From NCBI GenBank assembly GCA_006226595.1, contig SBGP01000092.1:1-64000 (forward strand): a DNA stretch of 64,000 bases. Reading direction: 5' to 3'. Positions 9,445-18,016 of this stretch are shown here, piece after piece. The DNA comes from Deltaproteobacteria bacterium (lineage in GTDB: Bacteria; Myxococcota_A; UBA796; GCA-2862545). The notes under the pieces are model-generated. The model was not told where the DNA came from. It made no database searches and was given only the letters and a program-made list of their open reading frames with translations. The translations under genes and the position numbers were made by a program. The first letter of the stretch is position 1. Every line of letters begins with the position of its first letter.

Positions 9445-10089
9445 ATGTTCTGCATCGACACCTTCGCCGCTCACTGCAAGACCGCCATGGCCGCCGCCGA
9501 CGACCGCCAGGCCGCCGCCGCACAGCTCATGGCCGAGGCCATCGCGGTGCATGGGCCCGACGCGATCATCGCCGCCCTCGACGCCGCGGTGCCGCCGGGT
9601 GCAAGCGTCGGCGAGCTCATCGTCCATGCCTCGCCCGAGATGACCCTGCTCTACGCCCGCATCCCCGCGAAGTTCCAGAGCGGCATCCACAACCACACCG
9701 TGTTCGCGAACATCGCCCAGCTCCAGGGCGAGGAGCTGAACACCACCTACGCCAAGGACGGCGACCGCCTCGCCGTCGTCGAGCAGCAGACCGCAACCCT
9801 CGGCACTGTCCTCACCCTGCCCGCGGACGTGATCCACGGCATCGCGAACCCCGGCAACGAGACCGCCTACGCACTGCACCTGTACGGCGGCGACTTCGGC
9901 GCCATCCAGGACGAGCGCAGCCTGTGGGACGAGGACTCCCACGAGGAGCTCGGCTTCTCCTTCCCCGCGCTCGTGCAGCAGTCGGTCAAGGCGATGGCGA
10001 AGGCCGACAACGAGGTCGGCCTCGATGCGCTGGTGGCGGCCATCCCCGCCGCGAAGCCCGCCGTCGACGCGGCGAAGGCGCGGGCATGA
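9445..10089 (+). CDS. Cupin / cysteine-dioxygenase-like metal-binding protein
   Basis: A 214-aa soluble protein. An Ala-rich helical N terminus (1-60) precedes a double-stranded beta-helix core with metal-ligand candidates: His-Asn-His in GIHNHTVF (about 94-98), Glu in QGEELN, and His in ADVIHGIAN. This is the pattern of COG5553-type predicted metal-dependent enzymes related to cysteine dioxygenase; the substrate is unknown. AAGGAG at 9433 decides the ATG at 9445, and an upstream in-frame ATG at 9388 is rejected. It is divergent from a LysR gene and its stop overlaps the next small gene (ATGA). Confidence 0.75.
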   Translation: MFCIDTFAAHCKTAMAAADDRQAAAAQLMAEAIAVHGPDAIIAALDAAVPPGASVGELIVHASPEMTLLYARIPAKFQSGIHNHTVFANIAQLQGEELNTTYAKDGDRLAVVEQQTATLGTVLTLPADVIHGIANPGNETAYALHLYGGDFGAIQDERSLWDEDSHEELGFSFPALVQQSVKAMAKADNEVGLDALVAAIPAAKPAVDAAKARA

Positions 10090-10238
10090 GCCTCGCCGAA
10101 CTCGGTCGGGTTCTGGGCCCCGGCCTCGCCCAGGCGTGGGGCGTGGACCTCGACCTCGCCCTCGCCCAGGACGAGCTCTCCCGCTCCCAGCGGGAGGCCC
10201 AGAGAGAGCGGCGCCACGACAAGAAGCGTCAGCGCTGA
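10086..10238 (+). CDS. Small basic protein coupled to the cupin gene
   Basis: A 50-aa ORF whose ATG overlaps the cupin stop (ATGA). It has an amphipathic Leu/Ala-rich N-terminal half and a very basic, Arg/Lys/Gln-rich C terminus. Codon third positions are almost all G or C, as in neighbouring genes. A GC-rich hairpin follows immediately. There is no known domain; support comes from the coupling and codon pattern. Confidence 0.55.
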   Translation: MSLAELGRVLGPGLAQAWGVDLDLALAQDELSRSQREAQRERRHDKKRQR

Positions 10239-10244
10239 CTCCCC

Positions 10245-10263
10245 GCCCCGCCCCTCGCGGGGC
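10245..10263. terminator. Hairpin between convergent genes
   Basis: A perfect 7-bp stem, GCCCCGC/GCGGGGC with a 5-nt loop, sits between the convergent ends of the cupin unit and the histidine kinase. There is no T run, so its strength as an intrinsic terminator is uncertain. Confidence 0.45.
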
Positions 10264-10280
10264 GTTCGCGCTCAGCGGCG

Positions 10281-12281
10281 CTAGGACGCGACGCGGGCGC
10301 CGGCGCACACGGCGACCACGCGCTCCATATCGGTGACCTGGAACGGCTTGTGGAGTACGGCGCTGACCCCGACCTCGTGAAGCCACTGCACCATCTCGCG
10401 ATCATCGTGGCCGGTCATCACCACGAGGTGCGTGTCCGGACGACGCGCCCGCAGCGTCTCGATCCAGGCGCGCCCCGCGAGCCCGGGCATGACCAGGTCG
10501 GTGAACACGCAGTGCACGCAGTCCCGATGCTCGTCGAGCCGCGCCATCGCCTCGCTGGCGGACGATGCGAGCACCGTGCGAATGCCGAGCACCTCGAGCA
10601 TGGCCTCGGTGACGGTGCGGACCGTGACGTCGTCGTCGACGACCAGCGCGCAGCCGTCCGCAGGCCACTCGATCGGCTCGAACGGTCGCGACGTCTGGGC
10701 CGCCAGCGGGAACCACAGCTCGAAGGTCGTGCCCTGGCCTCGCGCGCTACGCACCGAGATCGTGCCCCCGTGCCCCTCGACCGTGCCGTGTACGGCCGCC
10801 AGACCGAGGCCGCGGCCGCGCCGCTTGGTGCTGAAGAACGGCTCGAAGATCTGCGCGCGCGTCGCCGGATCCATGCCGACGCCCGAGTCCTCGACCACGA
10901 GGCCGATGCCCGCCACGTCGCCGTGGTGCTGCGGCTCCATGCGTACGCGGATCTTGCCGCCCCCCTCGCACGCCTCGGCCGCGTTGGTGAGCAGGTTGAG
11001 CACGATCTGGCCGATCTGCACCTCGTCGCAGTGCAGCGGATTTCCGGCGCCGTTCAGCTCGAGCATGACCACGACGCCTTCGGGAAGCGAGGGGCGGAGC
11101 AGCTCGACGGTCTCGGCAACGAGCAGGTCCAGGGAGTGCGCGTGCTCGTAGGCCACCACGCTCTCTCCCGAATACGACAGCAACCGCCGGCCGAGGGACC
11201 GCGCGCGCTCTGCCGCCTTGTTCGCGGCGTCGAGGTACTCCCGAGCCGGGTCGTCCTCCCCCATCGCCCGCTGAGCGAGGCTCAGGTTGCCGACGAGGGC
11301 GACGAGCAGGTTGTTCACGTCGTGGGCGATACCGCCGGCCATCAATCCCAGCGAGTCGGCCCGCTCGGCCGCCGCCATCCGGGTCTGAAGTCGACGACGC
11401 TCGTCCTCGGCGCGCTTCCGGGACAGCTCGGCCCCCGCGCGCGCGGCGAAGATCTCGAACAGGGAGCGCGCCGTGGCGCTGACCTCGATCGGTCGGCTGT
11501 GGATGACCCCGAGATGGCCGACCAGCTCGCGCTCCGCGTCGAAGAACGGCACCCCGACGTAGGACCGGGCCTCCACCTCGATCAGGTATCCGTCGCCTGG
11601 AAAGGCCCGCGTCACGTCGTCCACGACGATGACCGCATCGCCCGTGGCGTAGATCTGCTCGCAGGGGGTGCCCGCCAGGTCGTAGGCCTTGGGAGGCAGG
11701 TGAGTGTCCCCCCGCCGGTGGGCGACCATGTGCGCGCACTCCTCCTGCTCGTCGTAGGACGCGACGTAGGCGGCATCCACGTGCAGCACCTCGACCGCCG
11801 CGTCGACGAGCGCACGAAAGAAGTCGTCGCCCGCGTACGGCGTCGTGTGGCGAACAATCTCCTCGATGACGCGACGCTCGCGACGCTGAATGAGCTCGTC
11901 GGCCACGCGAATGCGAACACTGGCCACCGCCCGCTCCACCTCATCGACAGGAAGCGGGCCGTCGGCGAGCACAGCGAGCGCCCCCACGCGATGGCCGCCA
12001 GTGGAGATCACGGGAATCAGGCGTCCGGTACCGAAGTCTGGTCCCTCCGCAGCTTGGGGTACCAGATCGACGGACGCCGTCGACACCCGCCAGGACGTCG
12101 GCCACGTCCCCAACGGCGCCTCACCGCACTCGGCAACCAGCTCGAGCCCACCCGCACCCGGCTCGCCCAGGATGACCTGGGACGCATCCAGCGACTGGCC
12201 GAGAAAGTGCACCAGCCACTGGAAGAACGGGTCGCCCGAACCAGCCTGGAGGCCGGCGGCGAAGGGGTCGTGCAGCTCCAT
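10281..12281 (-). CDS. Hybrid sensor histidine kinase (GAF-HisKA-HATPase-REC)
   Basis: A 666-aa soluble signalling protein with no membrane segment. Two N-terminal sensor regions (1-130; GAF-like 135-285) are followed by the dimerisation/phosphoacceptor helix with His320 in GGIAHDVNNLL. The ATPase domain has an N box around 429-436, G1 DSGVGM 465-470 and G2 GRGLGL 489-494. A C-terminal receiver domain (545-660) has acidic pair Asp549/550, phosphoacceptor Asp595 in FTDLVMPG, and Lys645. The signal is probably cytoplasmic. No cognate regulator gene adjoins it. The start is ATG 12281. Confidence 0.92.
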   Translation of the reverse strand: MELHDPFAAGLQAGSGDPFFQWLVHFLGQSLDASQVILGEPGAGGLELVAECGEAPLGTWPTSWRVSTASVDLVPQAAEGPDFGTGRLIPVISTGGHRVGALAVLADGPLPVDEVERAVASVRIRVADELIQRRERRVIEEIVRHTTPYAGDDFFRALVDAAVEVLHVDAAYVASYDEQEECAHMVAHRRGDTHLPPKAYDLAGTPCEQIYATGDAVIVVDDVTRAFPGDGYLIEVEARSYVGVPFFDAERELVGHLGVIHSRPIEVSATARSLFEIFAARAGAELSRKRAEDERRRLQTRMAAAERADSLGLMAGGIAHDVNNLLVALVGNLSLAQRAMGEDDPAREYLDAANKAAERARSLGRRLLSYSGESVVAYEHAHSLDLLVAETVELLRPSLPEGVVVMLELNGAGNPLHCDEVQIGQIVLNLLTNAAEACEGGGKIRVRMEPQHHGDVAGIGLVVEDSGVGMDPATRAQIFEPFFSTKRRGRGLGLAAVHGTVEGHGGTISVRSARGQGTTFELWFPLAAQTSRPFEPIEWPADGCALVVDDDVTVRTVTEAMLEVLGIRTVLASSASEAMARLDEHRDCVHCVFTDLVMPGLAGRAWIETLRARRPDTHLVVMTGHDDREMVQWLHEVGVSAVLHKPFQVTDMERVVAVCAGARVAS

Positions 12282-12444
12282 GTGCCAATGCTACACATGC
12301 AGCGTTAGTTCGGGGGCCCGCCCGTCGCCCCGAGACCCTGATCGGCCGCAGAGGGCTGCGGCGGGCCGGCCCGCGGGGCCGTCAAGGAACTGCCAGGTAC
12401 GCACAGGCCGTCACCCGCAAGAGGGCGTCACGGTAAAACGGGGC

Positions 12445-12948
12445 ATGCAACTTATCTTATCGGACCGCGACCCGTCCGTCGTCGCCGCCCTCCGCGAGGC
12501 CTTCACGGGCACGGACGTGCACGTCGAGGAGGGCGACCTGTTCGGCGAGCCCGCCGACGCCGTGGTCTCACCGGCCAACAGCCTCGGCATGATGCAGGGT
12601 GGCGTCGACGCGGTGATCGATGCCCGACTCGGAGTCGCAGAGGCCGTGCGCAGCGCGATTCTCGCGTATGACCGCTGCGGCATGCTGCCCATCGGACAGG
12701 CCCTGGTCGTCCCCACCCGTGACCCTGACTTTCCCCGCGTCATCGTCGCCCCCACCGTGGACGTGCCCGGCCCTGGGCGTGCCCAGGACGTCGAACGCGC
12801 AACGGAAGCGATGCTCCGCGTCGCCCGGGATCACGGCCTGACCAGCGTGCGGTGCACCGGGCTCGGCACCGGCACCGCCGGGATCGACGCGCGTGAGGCC
12901 GCCCAGGCCATGCGTCGCGCCTGGGATCGCTGGGCTCAGAGCTCCTGA
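12445..12948 (+). CDS. Macro-domain (ADP-ribose-binding) protein
   Basis: A 167-aa single-domain protein. The macro-fold signature is visible: the GDLFGEPADAVVSPANS strand-loop (about 30-46), the GGVDAVID glycine loop (52-59), and the GLGTGTAG phosphate loop near residue 135. Family members bind ADP-ribose and often remove ADP-ribose from proteins or nucleic acids; the exact activity is inferred. ATG 12445 is the first in-frame start; the ribosome site is weak. The 3' end overlaps the convergent trpD 3' end by 13 bp. Confidence 0.85.
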   Translation: MQLILSDRDPSVVAALREAFTGTDVHVEEGDLFGEPADAVVSPANSLGMMQGGVDAVIDARLGVAEAVRSAILAYDRCGMLPIGQALVVPTRDPDFPRVIVAPTVDVPGPGRAQDVERATEAMLRVARDHGLTSVRCTGLGTGTAGIDAREAAQAMRRAWDRWAQSS

Positions 12949-13958
12949 GACTTCGCCGCGACCGCGTCCACGGTGAACAGCGCGCTTCCGTCGGAGACCA
13001 CGTCGCCCGCTCGCTCCACCGCCTCGCGCGGGTCGAGGTTCTCGGCCAGCTCGAGGACCAGGGCGGTGTTGAGCACCACCGCGTCGCGCACCGCGCCGAG
13101 CTGGCCACCGAACAGCTCGCGCATGGCCGCCGCGTTCTCGCTGGCCTCGCCGCCCGCGAGGTCGGACTCGTCGCAGCGGGCGATGCCCACGTCCAGCGGG
13201 TCGACGACCTCGCGCTCGACCGCGCCGTCCTCGACCCGGAAGCGCACGTACGGGCCCATCGGCGTCGCCTCGTCCCAGTGCGGGTAGCCGTGCACGACGA
13301 ACGCGCGCTCGAGGTTCGGGAAGCGCGCCAGCGCGTGGGCCATGAGCTCGGCCGCCGGCTCGCTCCACGCGCCGATCAGCTGAAACGGCGGCTGGGCCGG
13401 GTTCGTCAGCGGTCCGAGCATGTTGAAGATGGTGCGCACCCCCATGCCACGACGCACAGGCATCACCGACTTCATCGCCGGGTGGAAGTGCGGCGCGAAC
13501 AGGAACGTCCAGCCCGCGTGATCGAGCAGGGCCTCGGCGGCCTCGGGGCTGTGGGGCAAGCGAATACCGAGGGCCTCGAGCACGTCCGCCGATCCGCTCT
13601 TGCTGCTGATCGAGCGGTTGCCGTGCTTGACCACGCCCAGTCCCGCGGCCGCACACGCGAACGACACCGCGGTCGATACGTTGAAGCTGTGGCTTCCGTC
13701 GCCGCCGGTCCCGCAGGTATCGACGAGCACCTGCCCCGAGCCCGCGTTCACCGGCCGCGCCGCCGCCCGCATGGCGAGTGCGAAGCCGCGAACCTCTTCC
13801 GCGGTCTCGCCCTTCGCGCGCAGACCCGCGAGCAAGGCACCCTTCCAGCCGTCGGGCACGTCCTCCGAAGTCATGAAGCCCATGGCCGCGGCCGCCTGCT
13901 CCTGCGAGAGGTCCTTGCCGTCGAGCACCTGGTTCAGCATCGACTTGAGCTCGCTCAT
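12936..13958 (-). CDS. trpD: Anthranilate phosphoribosyltransferase
   Basis: A 340-aa enzyme that transfers phosphoribose from PRPP to anthranilate, the second step of tryptophan synthesis. The PRPP loop GTGGDGSHSFNVST is at 83-96 and KHGNRSISSKSG at 111-122, both intact. Length is standard. It is third in the trpE-trpG-X-trpD block, 52 nt after the membrane-protein gene. Its 3' end overlaps the macro-domain gene tail to tail. Confidence 0.96.
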   Translation of the reverse strand: MSELKSMLNQVLDGKDLSQEQAAAAMGFMTSEDVPDGWKGALLAGLRAKGETAEEVRGFALAMRAAARPVNAGSGQVLVDTCGTGGDGSHSFNVSTAVSFACAAAGLGVVKHGNRSISSKSGSADVLEALGIRLPHSPEAAEALLDHAGWTFLFAPHFHPAMKSVMPVRRGMGVRTIFNMLGPLTNPAQPPFQLIGAWSEPAAELMAHALARFPNLERAFVVHGYPHWDEATPMGPYVRFRVEDGAVEREVVDPLDVGIARCDESDLAGGEASENAAAMRELFGGQLGAVRDAVVLNTALVLELAENLDPREAVERAGDVVSDGSALFTVDAVAAKSQEL

Positions 13959-14010
13959 CCATCCTCCAGGGCAGCCTTGCTAGCCCGTCATCCGGCTCCT
14001 CGCCGGCTCG

Positions 14011-14807
14011 CTAGCGATCCGTCGCCCAGGCCGTGCCGAGGGCGATGAGCATCGGGTACACGAGAAAGCCCGAGCAGCACGGCAAGGTCACGAGCCCGAC
14101 CAGTCGCAGCAGGCCTCCGAGCAGCACCGTGCTGCTCGACACCGCCAGTGATGCGCGAAGAGCCCGCATGGGCGGAGCTCGGCGCATGCCTGCGAGGACC
14201 ATCGCCGCGATGGCCGCGTACACACCCGCGCTCATGAAGTCCATGCTCGCGACGATCACCCCGAGGAACAGCGCGAAGCCGAGGCGGACCCGCGCTCCCC
14301 ACTGCTCGCCGAACCGCCGAATGCCAGGCCCGTCGATGCGCATGTCCGGGACGCCGAACGTGTCCTGAAGCTCGGCAATCGACGTGTACTGGGTGCCGAA
14401 CATGCGCTGGCGCACGATCTCGGTCCGGCGGATGACGATGACGTCGGGGCCCGAGAGCGTGTGCAGCGGTACGGTCTCGTCCGGATCGACGAGGAAGTTC
14501 GTATTCGCGTCCTCGTAGTGGAACAGGCGGGGTCCCTCGACGTAGACCTCGCCGCGCTCGAGCACGATGGGATCGGCCTCGGCGTCGAAGTCGGTCGCGA
14601 GCGTGTCCCAGTCGATGGGCTCGAGCATGTCGAGCACGCCGGGACTCAGGCACGCGAAGACGCTGACCCACACGACGAGCTGCAGCATCGCGAAGGGCAG
14701 GACGTGCTCCGCCGCCGCCCGCCATGCCGGTGGGTAGAACGGTGCGAGGAACACGAGCCATGGACTCGGAATGCGCTCCGAGTCCGGCGGCGAGAAGGCC
14801 TCGTCGG

Positions 14808-14811
<4 letters not shown>
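14011..14811 (-). CDS. Membrane protein of unknown function inside the trp block
   Basis: A 266-aa protein with a hydrophobic segment near residues 35-60, a ~110-residue soluble loop, and three to four further membrane segments in the C-terminal third. The layout (short N terminus, TM, extracytoplasmic loop, TM bundle) is reminiscent of DUF1189 proteins, but I regard that as tentative. It starts at GTG 14811, overlapping the trpG stop (GTGA), so it is translationally coupled within the trpEG-trpD operon. Nothing in its sequence suggests a Trp-pathway enzyme; transport or sensing is possible but unproven. Confidence 0.75.
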
Positions 14812-15406
<595 letters not shown>

Positions 15407-15410
<4 letters not shown>

Positions 15411-16789
15411 AGCCCCTCCGCGGCGAGAGCCAGCGCCTTGCGCAGGGCCTCGCTCTTGGCCATCACCTCGCGGTGCTCCATCTCCGGAACCGAGTCGGCG
15501 ACGAGGCCGGCTCCCGCCTGCACGCGGTACTTGCCGTCGCGCATCACCAGCGTGCGAATGGCGATGGCCTGGTCCATGGCGCCGTTGTGGCCGAAGTAGC
15601 CGACGGTGCCCGCGTAGATCCCGCGGCGGATGGGCTCGAGCTCATCGATGATCTCCATGGCCCGGACCTTGGGAGCGCCGACCACGGTGCCCGCGGGGAA
15701 GGTGGCCGCGAACAGGTCGAACTGGTCGATGCCGTCGCGGAGCTTGCCGTTCACCCCGCTCACGATGTGCATCACGTGGCTGTACCGCTCGATGATGCGG
15801 TAGGGCTCCACGCCGACCGTGCCGGCGGTGGCCACGCGTCCGAGGTCGTTGCGGGCGAGATCGACGAGCATCACGTGCTCGCTGGCCTCCTTCGGGTCGG
15901 CGAGCAGCTCCTCTTCCAGCGCCACGTCCTCCTCGGGCGTCTTGCCGCGAGGGCGGGTGCCGGCGATGGGCCGCAGGGTCGCCGTCTCTCCGTGCAGGCG
16001 CACCAGAGCCTCTGGCGAGGAGCCGATGACCTGGAAGTCCCCCATGTCCATGAACACCATGTACGGGGACGGGTTGAGCAGGCGCAGCGCCCGGTACACC
16101 TGAAACGGGTCGAGGTCGGTCTCGCCCTCGAAGCCCACCGAGAGCACCAGCTGGTACACGTCACCCGCAGCGATGTACTCCTTCACCGCCTCGACGCCGG
16201 CGAGGAACTGCTCCTTGGACATCGTGGGGGTCGCGGGCCCGACGGTGCCGCCCTCGCGGATGCGCGGCACGCGGAAGCGCAGGGCGTCGAGGATGTCCGC
16301 CTCGAGCGCGAGACGCTCTTCTTCGGGGCCGTCGTGAAGCACGGCCACCCGGCGCGTGGCGTGGTCGAAGACCAGCATCGAGCGCGGCGCCATCCACGCG
16401 CCCTCGGGGTGCCCCTCGAGCGGCGCAGCACCGGAGGGCACGCGCTCGAAGCGACGGACGATGTCGTAGGCGGCCACACCGACGAGGCCGCCAGCGAACG
16501 GCAGGCCATCCGCGGGTCCCGGGCGAGGCGCGTCGTCGAGGGCGGCCCGCAGCGCGTCGAGCAGCGCCTCCTGGCCCGCGCCCACGGGAATCGCCTCGCC
16601 ATCGACGATCAGGTGCTCGCCTTCGAGGCGGATGGTGCGCACATCGCCGAAGCCGAGGAAGCTGTAGCGGGCGACCTGCTCCCCACCCACCACGCTCTCG
16701 AGGAGGAAGCGCGGTCGGAAGGGCGTGAGCTTGAGCCAGGCCGACACCGGCGTGTCGAGGTCGGCGGCGATGGTGAACTGCGGTTTCAC
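15407..16789 (-). CDS. trpE: Anthranilate synthase component I
   Basis: A 460-aa chorismate-utilising enzyme making anthranilate with TrpG. The feedback-inhibition motif LLES (29-32), which binds tryptophan, is retained. The C-terminal catalytic core shows IAGTRPRG and DLARNDLGRV signatures. The start is GTG 16789, preceded by GGAG with a 5-nt spacer. That ribosome site and the first two bases of the GTG lie in a 10-bp hairpin belonging to an upstream trp leader, so translation is probably conditional. It is the first structural gene of the trpE-G-X-D operon. Confidence 0.96.
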
Positions 16790-16880
16790 AGGGTCTCCGT
16801 GACGGGGAGGCCCTGTAATGCGGCTCTCCCCAGGGTGTCGCGTGGGGAGAGGAAGACGTGACGGCGTCGGGCTCTCCCTA
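16787..16880 (-). promoter_or_regulatory. trp translational attenuator (alternative hairpins)
   Basis: Read on the minus strand after the leader peptide, six segments can pair in two exclusive ways. Segment 1 overlaps the end of the leader ORF (16881-16888), 2 is GGGAGAGCC (16870-16878), 3 is CTCTCCCC (16844-16851), 4 is GGGGAGAGCC (16822-16831), 5 is ACAGGGCCTCCCC (16804-16816), and 6 is GGAG plus CCCTGT (16788-16798), i.e. the trpE ribosome site. State A: 1:2 or a ribosome at the stop, then 3:4 (8 bp) and 5:6 (10 bp), so trpE is hidden. State B: a ribosome stalled on the Trp codons, then 2:3 (7 bp) and 4:5 (6 bp), so trpE is exposed. No T run follows 3:4, so control at translation rather than termination is inferred. 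Confidence 0.75.
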
Positions 16881-16922
16881 GGGGAGCCACCACCAGCGGC
16901 AGGTGCGGTCGGACGTCGTCAT
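16878..16922 (-). CDS. trpL: trp operon leader peptide (three Trp codons)
   Basis: A 14-codon ORF, MTTSDRTCRWWWLP, with three consecutive TGG codons at 16887-16895 and stop TAG at 16878-16880, 88 nt before the trpE start. Consecutive Trp codons directly ahead of trpE are the hallmark of an attenuation leader. A ribosome starved for Trp-tRNA would stall there. The ribosome site is weak; the promoter spacing suggests the transcript may begin at or next to the ATG, so leaderless translation is possible. Confidence 0.85.
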   Translation of the reverse strand: MTTSDRTCRWWWLP

Positions 16923-16928
16923 GGTCCC

Positions 16929-16957
16929 AGAGTGCTGCGCGAGGCGTCGGTTGTCAA
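16929..16957 (-). promoter_or_regulatory. Probable trpL/trpE promoter
   Basis: A perfect TTGACA -35 element (16952-16957) is followed after 17 nt by CACTCT (16929-16934) as a weak -10. Initiation about 7 nt later falls on or near the trpL ATG at 16922. The site fits in the 38 nt between the upstream gene's stop and trpL. Confidence 0.5.
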
Positions 16958-16960
16958 CGT

Positions 16961-17371
16961 TCACGGGTCCGCCGCCGCGAAGCACAGCTCCTCGATGCCC
17001 TCGTCGCGCAGCCACTCGGCGAGATCGCGAAGCTCGGCGGCGAAGGCGCGCACCGCTGTCGCGTCGGCAAAGCCGTCGACATAGTGAGCGGGCACCCCCG
17101 CGAGGGCGGAGGCCCGCGCGTCGAGCTCCTCGGCGAGCGCGAAGGCCCAGGGAAGCCAGATCACCGCACGGTGCCACACGCGCTCGGCCCGGTCGAAGGC
17201 GACCGACCGCAGGGGCCCGAGGTCCCGTCCGAGGCGCGTCTCGAGCTGCCGTAGCTCCCCGGTGTCCGGCGGGTCGATCGACCCGAAGGCGACGAGGGTC
17301 ATGAAGTCATCCGAGAGGCGGGGGCGACCGCTCGTCTCGGGTCGGGTGAGCACGCGAAAACCGAGCGACAC
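16961..17371 (-). CDS. Uncharacterised soluble protein
   Basis: A 136-aa protein, mostly alpha-helical, Ala/Leu/Glu-rich and acidic, without a signal peptide or membrane segment. GTG 17371 is selected because GGAGGT lies three bases upstream. It has no recognisable motif. Its stop is 38 nt upstream of the trp leader on the same strand, and it follows the small exported protein at 17395-17832 with 23 nt between them. Function unknown. Confidence 0.65.
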   Translation of the reverse strand: MSLGFRVLTRPETSGRPRLSDDFMTLVAFGSIDPPDTGELRQLETRLGRDLGPLRSVAFDRAERVWHRAVIWLPWAFALAEELDARASALAGVPAHYVDGFADATAVRAFAAELRDLAEWLRDEGIEELCFAAADP

Positions 17372-17394
17372 GGCACCTCCAGTCCCAGCATGCC

Positions 17395-17832
17395 CTACTC
17401 GGCGCCACTCCACCGGCTCGCGGGCACGGTCGACCCGCTGTCGCCACGAAGGCGCTTGTCGAGCGCAAGCCGCCAGCCCTCGTGCTGGTACGTTCCGTCG
17501 ACGTCCGCGGCGAGAGGCACGGTGAGGTGGCCGTGCGGCTCCTCGATGGTGTGCGTCACGGTGCGCGGCCAGAACCCCGGCGCCTCGACCCACAGGGTGA
17601 CCTCCCCTCCCCGCTTCAGCGCCCGGACCGCGTCCTCGGAGAGATGGGTCTCCTGGACGAGGACCGGGCGACCGTCGCTTCCGAGCGCGGGCACCTGGTG
17701 CTGGGGGTCGATGACAACGGCGTTCGCGAGGATCTCACCGCGCTCGTCGACCACGTGCACGTAGAGCGACGTTTTGGCGAGGACGGCGGGGGCGAGGGTG
17801 AACAGCAGGATGGCAAAGGCGAGTCGAAGCAA
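17395..17832 (-). CDS. Small exported beta-sandwich protein
   Basis: A 145-aa protein starting at TTG 17832 with AGGAGG four bases upstream. Residues 1-19 are a clear signal peptide ending in VLA. The mature part (YVHVVDERGEILANAVV...) resembles a carboxypeptidase-regulatory-like or Ig-like beta-sandwich, with a conserved His-rich tail. A periplasmic or secreted location is expected. It is divergent from the DUF1552 gene. The TTG start depends on the ribosome site. Confidence 0.65.
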   Translation of the reverse strand: MLRLAFAILLFTLAPAVLAKTSLYVHVVDERGEILANAVVIDPQHQVPALGSDGRPVLVQETHLSEDAVRALKRGGEVTLWVEAPGFWPRTVTHTIEEPHGHLTVPLAADVDGTYQHEGWRLALDKRLRGDSGSTVPASRWSGAE

Positions 17833-17937
17833 GCGACCTCCTGACTGCCATCTACGAGCCTGGACGCCTCCCCCGTTCTCACTGCACCTCACCGCTCGTC
17901 GATCGGCTCGACAAAGGCAACGACGCAGGACTCCAGA

Positions 17938-17978
17938 GGTCACCGGGGAGGTTTTTTCGGCCCCCGCGAAAGGTGACC
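17938..17978. promoter_or_regulatory. Inverted repeat upstream of the DUF1552 operon
   Basis: Perfect 7-bp arms GGTCACC (17938-17944) and GGTGACC (17972-17978) enclose a GGGG...CCCC pairing with a TTTTTT loop, in the 184-bp divergent spacer. It could be an operator or an mRNA hairpin in the leader of the DUF1552-DUF1592 pair. No other feature is seen in this spacer. Confidence 0.4.
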
Positions 17979-18016
17979 GGGAGCTCGTCGCATGAGCCTG
18001 GCAGAAGGAGTTCTCT

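Noticed and set aside
16787-16880. Classical Rho-independent trp terminator
   Set aside because: The 3:4 hairpin is followed by GCCGCATT without a T run. The downstream hairpin instead covers the trpE ribosome site.
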